From assembly GCA_945873015.1 (NCBI GenBank), contig CAMCBY010000009.1, forward strand, positions 1-26,708: a DNA stretch of 26,708 bases, in the 5' to 3' direction. This document shows, piece by piece, positions 7,701 to 15,479 of this stretch. The notes under the pieces were generated by a model. It was given only the letters and a program-made list of their open reading frames with translations. It was not told the DNA's origin and ran no database searches. The translations under genes and the position numbers were made by a program. This DNA is from Klebsiella pneumoniae (GTDB lineage Bacteria > Pseudomonadota > Gammaproteobacteria > Ga0077536). Position 1 is the first letter of the stretch. Each line of letters opens with the position of its first letter.

Positions 7701-8672
7701 CTACCAGTAGAAAAACACCGCGAACACGTGGCAGAACAACGCGGCCAGCAGGCCTATCGAGAGCGGCACGTGAAGATACAACCAGAACGCCAGCCGCGAC
7801 TGCAACTGGATGTCGCGCTGAATACGCTCAACCATGGCGCGCTTGCGCGTGATGAGTTCGAACAGCCGGGTAATCTTCTCCAGCCGTTCAGGACCACCGC
7901 CATCGGCAATGAGATGTTCGGCGAGAAACGAAATCGCGGTGGCGTCCTGATTTTCGAGATTCTGCAACTGTGGCGCACCACGCGCGACGCGCGCTTCGAT
8001 TTTCTGGCGCACCGCGTCGAGACTCTTGTTGATGCCGGCTGCGGCGGACCGACGCGCCGGATCACCGAACAGTTGTTCGACCACCGAACCACCGAGCACG
8101 GTCTCCTCAATCGACTGCAGCACCACCTTGTGCGCTTCCTTGTCGACCTCGTCAGCCAAGGTCAGACATTCGCGATCAAGCTCTGCCACTTCGGCAATCA
8201 TCGCTTCGCGTGTCATACCCGCGCGATTGCTAGCCAGTTCGCGCGGATAGGAAACATAAACATACAAACCGTAGAAACCGCTGAGTACCACCAGCACGGT
8301 TAACCCATAGGTCAGCGAATGTATGTTCCAACCGAGCTGAAAGCCGCTGTGCAGAGTGACGATGATGAGTAGTGCCGCGCCGAGGTAGATATGCGCCGAC
8401 AACCACGCGACCAGCCGGCCCTGCGTACCGGAATAACGTCGCTTGCGCACACCAAACCACGCCAGCCAGCCGATCAAGGCAGCGCCGAGGGTGCCCAGGG
8501 TATAGCCGAGCCAGGTGCCGCCATTGGCGGGCTCATGGGGTTGATACAGGCCGTAAACAACGATCGCGGTCGCGCACAGGGCAGCCGCCACTTTGAGGTA
8601 GAAAAAATTCCGGTAACTGACGTAAGACTCGTGCATGGCGACGCTTACAGGTAGACGAACTGACGCAGACAC
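7701..8672 (-). CDS. Predicted diheme b-type cytochrome membrane subunit with large cytoplasmic loop
   Basis: The 323-residue protein has five hydrophobic helices, at about residues 25-42, 55-73, 92-110, 117-140 and 296-320. Two of them carry His pairs spaced exactly 14 apart, H94/H108 and H301/H315. This H-x13-H spacing is what cytochrome bc1-type b subunits use to hold two stacked hemes. Basic residues (RKRR at 76-79; PREL then R150) put the 150-residue loop 141-295 in the cytoplasm, so H94/H301 would hold a cytoplasmic-side heme and H108/H315 a periplasmic-side heme. The family is not one I can name. The GTG start at 8672 is 10 nt after the upstream stop; ATG at 8636 (residue 13) is an alternative, and neither has a strong ribosome-binding site. 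It is probably the transmembrane link between the cytoplasmic FAD/Fe-S protein and the decaheme cytochrome. Confidence 0.75.
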   Translation of the reverse strand: MSASVRLPVSVAMHESYVSYRNFFYLKVAAALCATAIVVYGLYQPHEPANGGTWLGYTLGTLGAALIGWLAWFGVRKRRYSGTQGRLVAWLSAHIYLGAALLIIVTLHSGFQLGWNIHSLTYGLTVLVVLSGFYGLYVYVSYPRELASNRAGMTREAMIAEVAELDRECLTLADEVDKEAHKVVLQSIEETVLGGSVVEQLFGDPARRSAAAGINKSLDAVRQKIEARVARGAPQLQNLENQDATAISFLAEHLIADGGGPERLEKITRLFELITRKRAMVERIQRDIQLQSRLAFWLYLHVPLSIGLLAALFCHVFAVFFYW

Positions 8673-8682
8673 ACGAAATTAA

Positions 8683-11094
8683 TCATCGCGCGATGGCCAT
8701 GAATTCGGCCGGACTGACCCGGATCGCGGCGCCAGTCGGACAGGCGCGCACGCAGGCCGGTCCACCCGACTGGTCCTTGCACATATCGCACTTGACCGCT
8801 TTCTTCGCTAACGACGTGTCATCGCTGTGGAATTCCGCGCCCGGCGCGGGGCCCTGCCCGAACAGCAGCCACTTCCACAGACTCGGCTTTTCGGTCTCGC
8901 CCTTGACCGCCATCTGAATCACGCCATAAGGGCAATTCTTTTCGCAGTTGCCGCATCCGATGCAGTTGTCGGCAATGTAGACCTCGCCTTCCGGGGTGCG
9001 ATGAATGGCGTCCGGCGGGCACTCCTTCATGCAATGGGGATGCTCGCAATGGCGACACGAAGTCGGCACATGGACGCTGGCGAAACTCGGCCCGGCACGA
9101 CGGTCAAGCAGACTGGTGCCCTTGTGGGTATCGGCACAGGCCTTCTCGCAGTTGTCGCAGCCGACGCACAAGGATTCATCGATCAACAACACGTCGGTCG
9201 CTTCACCAATGCCCTGCGCGACCAGAAATTCGATCATGTTGCCGGCATTGGCCCTCGCGCCACGCAAACGTGCGCTGGCGGACAAGCGCACCTGGGCCTT
9301 GGATTTCAGTTCGGTTTCGAGCTCCGGGAAACAGGCCAGCAGCTCACGGAACACCATGCCGGGCAGTTCGATGGTCTCGGTCGCGACGGCCGCGCGCACC
9401 GTCGCAGTACGCGGTGAATCGGTCAGCAAAGCCAGCTCACCAACATAATTGCCGGATGGCAAATAGGCGATGACGATTTCGCGCCCGGCAATTTCATGGG
9501 CGATGGTGACAGAACCGGAGCGCACCAGATGTAAGGAATCGGCCGGGTCGCCTTCCTTGAACAGCGCATCACCCGGCGCAAACTGGCGGATACGCGCGGT
9601 ATGCGCGACTTCAATCAAGTCATCTTCCGGCACGTCTGGCGCGATGTGCATACGAATCGCGCGCAACAGGAAGGTCTCATCGACGGTGCGACGCACCGAC
9701 TCGACGGACTGAATGAGTTTGTTCATCGAACGCCGCGGCGTTTCGACCAGCACACAATCCTCACCCGCGACTATCGTCGCGGCGCGACGCCGGCCTGAGA
9801 TCAAAGACATCTCGCCGAAGAATTTGCCGACCCCGAGTTTGACGGTATGGGAGGGGTCTTGCGGATCGATCTGGATATGCACCGAGCCGCGCAGAATCGA
9901 GAAGAAAGTATTGGTGTAGTCGTTGATCTGCACCACCACCTCGCCCGGCGCCGGCGTGCGGATGTCGGAATCGAGCAGGAATTCGCGCAGTTGCAGCGGC
10001 GTCAGACCAGCGAACAACGGAATGTTGGAGCGGATCTGCACAATCGCGAGGTTGACCTTGGTCAGACCCGGCACACCGGCGAACTTGGCGCGTAACAGTC
10101 CTTCGTCGGCGGGCTCGACTTCGCGCCCGCAAATGAACTCAACGACCTCGTAGCCTTGGTTCATGCACTGCTTGATGAGTGGATAACCAGCCAACGCGCC
10201 GATGATATAGAGCCCCGGCACGTTCGATTCATAACGTGGCGAGACTGACGGTACGGCAGCCGGGTCGTCGCTCGGGAAAATCACCCCGCACGATTCCACG
10301 AACGCGCGCGGCGGCAGCGCGCCCAGACGTGCGACGATGCGGTCGCACAAAACCTCGGCCACGCCGTCCTTGGTTTTGATTTCGAAGCGCAGACGTTTGC
10401 GCGACGGATGGTCGGCCTCAAGTGCGCTCACGCCCTTGGGACTGGCGTTATACATACACTCAAGTTCACCGCTCTCGATGCCGCGCATGATGTCACGCAG
10501 ATTGCCTTCTTTGGCGCGCGTGAATTCGTCCCGACGATTGAGAATGATGACGCTGTTGTTGTTCGCCAGTGCCAGCGCGTTCTCAATCGCAGCATCACCT
10601 GCGCCGACCACCACGATGGTCTCGCGACTGTATGCATCGGGGTCGTCGAGCTGATATTGAACGTCGGGCAAAGTGTCGCCCGGGACTTCCATGCGGCGCA
10701 GATTGCCCTGCAGTCCGATGCCGAGCACGACATATTCGGCTTTGATCTCGGAGCCGTCAGCGAGCTTCAAGCGGAACTTGCCCTGCTCACCTTCAATCGC
10801 CACGACTTCAGCGCGATAGCGCACGTTCGCGCCGGCTTTTTCCAGGCCCCCCTGCCAGGTCTTGAGAATGCGCTCACGGGTGCCGGCCTCAAAACTGACC
10901 GCCGCGCGCAAGGGCAACTGGCCGGGCTCGGCCATCACATGTTTGCCCTTCTGGTAACGATAGATGGTGTTGGCGATCTGCGGCGCGGCTTCCAGCAGGA
11001 TGTGCGATGTGCCGGTTTCAGCTGCGCGCGCGGCGGCGCTCAAGCCGCCTGGTCCGGCGCCGACGATGGCGATGGTGTAGCGTTCGCTCGCCAT
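8683..11094 (-). CDS. NADPH/FAD oxidoreductase with two cNMP-binding domains and four-cluster ferredoxin
   Basis: This 803-residue fusion has no signal peptide or membrane helix, so it is cytoplasmic. Residues about 1-335 form a thioredoxin-reductase-like flavoprotein: GAGPGG at 12-17 for FAD, VGAGDAAIENA near 161 for the nucleotide, and NRRDEFTRAK after it, which resembles the HRRD motif of NADPH users. The redox CxxC of thioredoxin reductase is absent. Residues about 360-470 and 490-600 are two CAP_ED domains with intact phosphate-cassette patterns, FGEMSLISGRRRAAT near 424 and GELALLTDSPRTAT near 552. From 641 to 786 there are four Cys clusters: CVGCDNCEKAC, CRHCEHPHCMKEC, CIGCGNCEKNC and CDMCKDQSGGPACVRAC. 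These predict four [4Fe-4S] centres of the DmsB/NrfC type. It probably passes electrons between NADPH and the membrane b-type protein encoded next, possibly gated by a cyclic nucleotide. The domain reading is firm; the physiological partner is inferred. Confidence 0.88.
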   Translation of the reverse strand: MASERYTIAIVGAGPGGLSAAARAAETGTSHILLEAAPQIANTIYRYQKGKHVMAEPGQLPLRAAVSFEAGTRERILKTWQGGLEKAGANVRYRAEVVAIEGEQGKFRLKLADGSEIKAEYVVLGIGLQGNLRRMEVPGDTLPDVQYQLDDPDAYSRETIVVVGAGDAAIENALALANNNSVIILNRRDEFTRAKEGNLRDIMRGIESGELECMYNASPKGVSALEADHPSRKRLRFEIKTKDGVAEVLCDRIVARLGALPPRAFVESCGVIFPSDDPAAVPSVSPRYESNVPGLYIIGALAGYPLIKQCMNQGYEVVEFICGREVEPADEGLLRAKFAGVPGLTKVNLAIVQIRSNIPLFAGLTPLQLREFLLDSDIRTPAPGEVVVQINDYTNTFFSILRGSVHIQIDPQDPSHTVKLGVGKFFGEMSLISGRRRAATIVAGEDCVLVETPRRSMNKLIQSVESVRRTVDETFLLRAIRMHIAPDVPEDDLIEVAHTARIRQFAPGDALFKEGDPADSLHLVRSGSVTIAHEIAGREIVIAYLPSGNYVGELALLTDSPRTATVRAAVATETIELPGMVFRELLACFPELETELKSKAQVRLSASARLRGARANAGNMIEFLVAQGIGEATDVLLIDESLCVGCDNCEKACADTHKGTSLLDRRAGPSFASVHVPTSCRHCEHPHCMKECPPDAIHRTPEGEVYIADNCIGCGNCEKNCPYGVIQMAVKGETEKPSLWKWLLFGQGPAPGAEFHSDDTSLAKKAVKCDMCKDQSGGPACVRACPTGAAIRVSPAEFMAIAR

Positions 11095-11100
11095 GACAGC

Positions 11101-12462
11101 CTACTTGAGTGCTGCGGCGAGGTTTTGCATCTCACCGCTGAAACGTGCTGGCTGGTAGGCGTTCTGATCGGCGAGAACGGTATAAAGAACCTTGATCTGC
11201 GCGGCGATTGCACCGGCCTGGCTTTCATTCCAGCGCTTGGCGTCCGTCAGGCTGTCGGCCAAGGCGTGTACGCCCATCACCGCCTGTTCGGCGGCGGCGA
11301 AATCACGATAGTCGCCAGCGACGCCGCCCTTCACCACGCTGTCGAGTATGGTGGCGGTCTCGTCAGTGGTGAAATTGTGTCCACGCACCTCGGCCTGCAC
11401 CTTCTTCACGACATCCTGCAGGGTCTTGGCCGCCGTCATGGTGGTATCACGCGATTCATTGCTGGCTTTGTGCAGGGCGAGCAGCGACTTGTGCAGTTCG
11501 TCGGCGAGCGGCGGCGCAATCGCCTTGGTCAGATACAACAGCATCAAGACATGGGCATCGTTGATGCGCGGCACACCGGGCGGCAGGCCGCTGGTCTCGC
11601 GCGGCGCCCAACGCGGTTCGCTCATCGGATGATGACAGGCGTGGCAATCGAAGAACGCAAATTCCGGTAGCGCACTCTTGGACGCCCACTTGTCGCTGGT
11701 GAACAGTTCAAAAGTACGCGCGGCGGCGGCGGTCTGGCCAATCGCCCATACCTGCACGTGGGACGCGAGTTGCTTGCGCTCGCGATAGTCAGCGTCGACG
11801 CGGTAATGGGCCGGCTGCAACAGGGTATAGGTGTCGAGCTCAAACGAAAGGCGTGGATGACCGGCGCCCATCAGACGATGGTTGGCGAATTTATCCTGGT
11901 TACCAAGGTGGCATGACAGGCACAAGGTCGCGCGCGCTACGGGCTCCTCAGTGCGGTACATACCGGCTTTGATATTGTCTTCGCGGCTCGCTTCGCCGGT
12001 GACATGCTGGCCCAACCACTTCGACGCGGGGCCGTGGCAGGATTCGCAGCCAACGCCATCGGACAACTGGAAACGTTTGCCGCGCACTTCGGCGGGCACA
12101 AACGTCGCGTGACAGCCCAAGCACTCCGGCGCACTGGCGGCGTTGTCGATGCCAAGATTGCGCGCGATGCGCTGCCCCTTGTCTTCAATCAGCACGCGAT
12201 ACGCCTTGGAATGAGCGTCATCACGATGCCAGCTCAGAAACTCGGTCTGGCCAATCCGCGCGTCACCCACCGGATGGCCGGCACCGTGACAGGTTGAACC
12301 GGCACAGGTCACGACGCCGAGGTATTTTGGCGGACCATCGGGACTTTCTTCGGCAGTCACCAGACTCCATGCGCAAGACAGCAACAACATGAGCGCTGCC
12401 CCGACGCCACGCGGTAGCGCTCGAGTCAGGACGCTTGTTTGGAGTGCTGCTGAACGCCTCAT
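11101..12462 (-). CDS. c554-like periplasmic pentaheme cytochrome, copy 2
   Basis: The 453-residue protein begins with a signal peptide (hydrophobic stretch about 20-34, likely cut after VTA at 37). It has four CXXCH sites (CLGCH, CESCH, CLSCH, CHACH) and one seven-residue site, CAGSTCH (C53, C58, H59), which reads as CX4CH. Five hemes are predicted. The GVGCESCHGP block and overall layout match the cytochrome c554 domain family, first known from Nitrosomonas. After about residue 290 the protein is helical and free of heme motifs. It is a tandem paralogue of the next gene upstream, with aligned heme sites and shared blocks such as GAGHPRL and FELDTY. It lies 6 nt ahead of the FAD oxidoreductase gene and is probably a periplasmic electron carrier between the decaheme cytochrome and the outer membrane. 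A catalytic role, such as nitrogen-oxide chemistry, is not excluded. Confidence 0.85.
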   Translation of the reverse strand: MRRSAALQTSVLTRALPRGVGAALMLLLSCAWSLVTAEESPDGPPKYLGVVTCAGSTCHGAGHPVGDARIGQTEFLSWHRDDAHSKAYRVLIEDKGQRIARNLGIDNAASAPECLGCHATFVPAEVRGKRFQLSDGVGCESCHGPASKWLGQHVTGEASREDNIKAGMYRTEEPVARATLCLSCHLGNQDKFANHRLMGAGHPRLSFELDTYTLLQPAHYRVDADYRERKQLASHVQVWAIGQTAAAARTFELFTSDKWASKSALPEFAFFDCHACHHPMSEPRWAPRETSGLPPGVPRINDAHVLMLLYLTKAIAPPLADELHKSLLALHKASNESRDTTMTAAKTLQDVVKKVQAEVRGHNFTTDETATILDSVVKGGVAGDYRDFAAAEQAVMGVHALADSLTDAKRWNESQAGAIAAQIKVLYTVLADQNAYQPARFSGEMQNLAAALK

Positions 12463-12489
12463 TGCTTCAATCCCGTGCGCTTTGCGCGA

Positions 12490-13839
12490 TTACTTGGCCA
12501 CGGCGCTGGCGAGCCTATCAAGCGCGGCGACGAAGGTCTTGGCGCGATAGCTACGCTCATCACCGACGGCGGCATAGACACCATCAAGAGCCAGGCTGGC
12601 GCGCTGATATTGCTCAGCGCTCAAGCCCTGTTGTTCATAGTCGGCCGCAAGCAGGGTCGCGAGCGACATGGCAAGACTTTCGGCTGCGGCGAACGCGAGT
12701 GGCTGTTCAGCACGCGCCTCGGCAAACAGCGCTGCCACCACCGCCGCGACATCGCCGCTCTGGTCACGGCGTGTGTCCATTGCGTTAGCGAGCGTTGCCA
12801 CCCGAGCTTTAAGTTTTTCGATGAGGCGGTCGCGTTTCGCGACATCACCGAGCGCGCCTTGCAGGGCATGGCTGTCTTCGCGCAGCGCAGCGGCCTCGGC
12901 CGGTGCAGCCACCGCCGCCAGTGCACGCAATACCACCAGCGGCGCATCGTTCAGGCTGAGCGCACCAGGCGCGACGCCGGCTCGCGGTTTGTGATCGGGG
13001 TCGACCGCTATCGGGCGATGACAGGTCTGGCAGTCGTAATTGCCGAGTTCCGGAAACATACCCTGGCCGTGGGCGCTCTTGACCTGGCCGAGCAACTGCT
13101 CGGCGGTGCGCACCTGCCCCGCCGCCCACAATGCAAGGTGGGACGCCATCGGCTTGCGCCGGCGGTAATCAGCGTCCGCCAGAAAATGGTAGGGCTGCAG
13201 CGCGCCATAGGTATCGAGTTCGAAACGCAGACGCGGATGGCCGGCCCCATAATGCATGTGACCGAGACTGCGTTTGGCATCCCCCTGATGACAGGACAGA
13301 CACAGCGCTGCGCGCGGCGCGGCCTGGTCGGTCGGGTACATACCCGCCGCCACATTACCTGCGTGCTGGGAGGTGGTCTGCATGTGAGTGGAAAGAAACT
13401 GACCACCGGGACCATGACAGGATTCGCACCCGACACCATTCTCAAGGCTGAACTTCGGCCCGCGCTGCGAGACGGGCACGTGGGTCGAATGACAGCTCAA
13501 ACACTCCGGCGCCTGGGTTGCATCGGCGATGCCGAGTTTGCTCGCGATGGCGCGGCCGGCATCGCTGCTGAGCGAGGCAAAGGCCTTGGCGTGCTGATCG
13601 TGGGCTTGCCAGATCAGGCGTTCCTTCATTGAGACCGTCGCATTGCGCCAGGCCTCGGACGAGCCATGACACTCACTCGAGCCACAGGTCTCAACGCCTA
13701 AGAAACGCGCATCCCGGTCGACCGGCAGCGTCGGCAGGCTGTCGCCGGCCCGCACCGGCATGGCGGCCAGCAGGACCAGCAGCGCCAGTGCCCCGCACTC
13801 GCGCGCTATCCGGGCTCTCGACTTGGTTTCGACCACCAT
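12490..13839 (-). CDS. c554-like periplasmic pentaheme cytochrome, copy 1
   Basis: I place the start at ATG 13839, 2 nt after the stop of the upstream barrel gene, because it gives a proper signal peptide (hydrophobic about 16-27, likely cut after VRA at 31). The frame stays open to an ATG at 13932, which would overlap the barrel gene and bury the signal. The 449-residue product has CGSSECH (C52, C57, H58) as a CX4CH site plus CLSCH, CESCH, CLSCH and CQTCH, so five hemes are predicted. The second half is helical with no heme motifs. It pairs with the following gene as a tandem duplicate: APECL, GVGCESCHGP, AGMY, LCLSCH, GAGHPRL and ADYR recur in the same order. It was probably exported and works in the same electron chain. 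Confidence 0.85.
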   Translation of the reverse strand: MVVETKSRARIARECGALALLVLLAAMPVRAGDSLPTLPVDRDARFLGVETCGSSECHGSSEAWRNATVSMKERLIWQAHDQHAKAFASLSSDAGRAIASKLGIADATQAPECLSCHSTHVPVSQRGPKFSLENGVGCESCHGPGGQFLSTHMQTTSQHAGNVAAGMYPTDQAAPRAALCLSCHQGDAKRSLGHMHYGAGHPRLRFELDTYGALQPYHFLADADYRRRKPMASHLALWAAGQVRTAEQLLGQVKSAHGQGMFPELGNYDCQTCHRPIAVDPDHKPRAGVAPGALSLNDAPLVVLRALAAVAAPAEAAALREDSHALQGALGDVAKRDRLIEKLKARVATLANAMDTRRDQSGDVAAVVAALFAEARAEQPLAFAAAESLAMSLATLLAADYEQQGLSAEQYQRASLALDGVYAAVGDERSYRAKTFVAALDRLASAVAK

Positions 13840-13841
13840 GG

Positions 13842-15479
13842 TCAGAACTTCATGCGCATCTCGGCACGGATGCCGGCCAGGTCTTCTTCGTTTTCGCGCA
13901 CGCCATAGATTGCATCGGTGCGGAATATCCATCGTTTCGTCAGCGGCCGCTGATAACGTGCACCCACCGCCATCTGGTGGCCTCTGGCGACCCGGCCCGG
14001 CTCGTTGTCGTCACCGAAAGGATTCAGGCCTGCAACTTCGATCACTATCTGTTGCTCGAGATTGAACAGATAACTCACGCCAATCGCACCGCCATAGGTG
14101 TCATTGGCGGTGTCATCGAGTTTCGGAAAGCCGGTCAGGCCATCGGTTTCAAAGTTGATACCGGTGTTCCTGAGGATGCCGCCCGCGCCAAAGTCGCGCG
14201 CCAGCGACTGCGGTTTTTTAGAGCCGACAAAGAAGTTGGCGTAGGGCACCAGCGTCAGCGGCTTATGGGTGATGAGCGAGTTCTCCAACAGCAACAACCA
14301 ACCGTCTGCGGTTTTGGCGAAACCCGGCCCCGGATCCTGATTGAAGTTGTAAACCACGCGCAGCGAATTGGAGACCTTGCCGAAATAGCGCCGCGTCACG
14401 GCCGCCGTCAGGTTGTGATAGCTGAAGTCGGTACCGAGAAAATTGCGTGTGTCATCGGTGTAGCCGTAACCAGCTTCGATGTACATGCCCCGCGTTTCAA
14501 TGAAGACCGCCGTGCCGTAGATATTGACGCCGTGGTCGTCCTGAAATTTGCCCTTCAACTGCGATTTGGTTGTCACCCGATCGCCACCGCCGAAGAAGGT
14601 GATATCCATATTGGAGATATCGAGCAGGCGGCTGTTCAGGGCCGGAATGGAGACCGCGCCGCCGAGGATGGCATCGTCCATCCAGATGCCGTTCTGCAGC
14701 ACCATCGGCATGAGGCCGACCGCTACCGGAATGTCGTACAGGTTGTATTCGTCGGTGATGCCGGAGGCGATTTGGCCGAGATCGCCTTCAAAGAACAGCG
14801 TCTCGGGCGTGACATCGAGCAGGATTTCGTGATCGCCGAATTTATCGCGCTGATTGCCGCCAAACTCAACGCGCGTGAAGCGCCCGACCTTGCCTCGGTC
14901 CAGCGGCCGCAGAAAAGCATGGATACGTTCGGTGGCAGTCAGCCGCAGATCGAGATCGAGATTCAGTCGCGCCGCCATATTGGCGGTATCGACCTTGCCA
15001 TTGTCGTTGTAGCCAGGGCCGATACGGAAATCACCGTAGGCCAGAAGCTGCGGCCGCGCCGGATTCTTATCGCCGAAGATGGTGATGCCATTACCTACCG
15101 GGCCCGACTGATACATGGGGTAGCCCCATTCAATCGGTGGACGGGGACCGTTGACGGCACGTTTGCCACCGTAGATGGCGAGCTGGGCCTCGACGTCGTA
15201 GGGCTTGTCGGCGTAGGTCGGATCGGGGCCGAACAATTCGCGGGTGACCTCAGCCGCCTGCGCTTCGGACGACATTTCGGTCGGCTTCTTCTGGTGTTCG
15301 CCTTCGCCCCGCACCTTGCCATCGGCCGGCTCGGGAATGGTCGGCAGGCTGGGACGCACCTGCTCGGCATTACGCCGCGGCAGTTCTGCCCGCACCACAC
15401 CACCCGCCATGCCGGTGGCGAGCACAAACGCGAGTGCGGTCAGTCGCGCGGGACGGCTTGAGTGCTGACGTGTGTTCAT
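13842..15479 (-). CDS. Outer-membrane beta-barrel protein of the cytochrome operon
   Basis: The start ATG at 15479 overlaps the TGA of the upstream pentaheme gene (ATGA, 15476-15479), which suggests translational coupling; a longer frame to 15524 lacks a good leader. The 545-residue product has a signal peptide (RLTALAFVLATGM, then VRA at about 31). It then has a hydrophilic Pro- and Glu-rich stretch to about residue 85, followed by alternating beta-strand patterns with aromatic girdles (for example GMYIEAGYGYTDD and SLRVVYNFNQD). It ends in MRMKF, the terminal Phe used for outer-membrane barrel assembly. No heme or CXXC motif is present, so it is not an evident MtrB. It may form the pore that houses or docks the pentaheme cytochrome encoded upstream. 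The barrel call is good; its family and conduit role are inferred. Confidence 0.75.
   Translation of the reverse strand: MNTRQHSSRPARLTALAFVLATGMAGGVVRAELPRRNAEQVRPSLPTIPEPADGKVRGEGEHQKKPTEMSSEAQAAEVTRELFGPDPTYADKPYDVEAQLAIYGGKRAVNGPRPPIEWGYPMYQSGPVGNGITIFGDKNPARPQLLAYGDFRIGPGYNDNGKVDTANMAARLNLDLDLRLTATERIHAFLRPLDRGKVGRFTRVEFGGNQRDKFGDHEILLDVTPETLFFEGDLGQIASGITDEYNLYDIPVAVGLMPMVLQNGIWMDDAILGGAVSIPALNSRLLDISNMDITFFGGGDRVTTKSQLKGKFQDDHGVNIYGTAVFIETRGMYIEAGYGYTDDTRNFLGTDFSYHNLTAAVTRRYFGKVSNSLRVVYNFNQDPGPGFAKTADGWLLLLENSLITHKPLTLVPYANFFVGSKKPQSLARDFGAGGILRNTGINFETDGLTGFPKLDDTANDTYGGAIGVSYLFNLEQQIVIEVAGLNPFGDDNEPGRVARGHQMAVGARYQRPLTKRWIFRTDAIYGVRENEEDLAGIRAEMRMKF

Noticed and set aside
8683..11094. 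Thioredoxin-disulfide reductase as the identity of the FAD protein
   Set aside because: The active-site CxxC in the nucleotide domain is missing, and the added cNMP and Fe-S domains imply a different electron route.
13840..13932. Upstream start (ATG 13932) for pentaheme copy 1
   Set aside because: It overlaps the barrel gene by 91 nt and puts an Arg/Cys-rich leader ahead of the signal peptide; ATG 13839 is 2 nt after the barrel stop.
10408..15461. Long plus-strand reading frames opposite the cytochrome operon (10408-11670, 12475-13632, 13629-15461)
   Set aside because: They lie antisense to genes with clear heme, FAD and barrel signatures, have no recognisable domains, and long antisense frames are expected in GC-rich DNA.
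13842..15479. MtrB-type barrel
   Set aside because: No N-terminal CXXC and no MtrA/MtrC-like partners; only general barrel features are seen.
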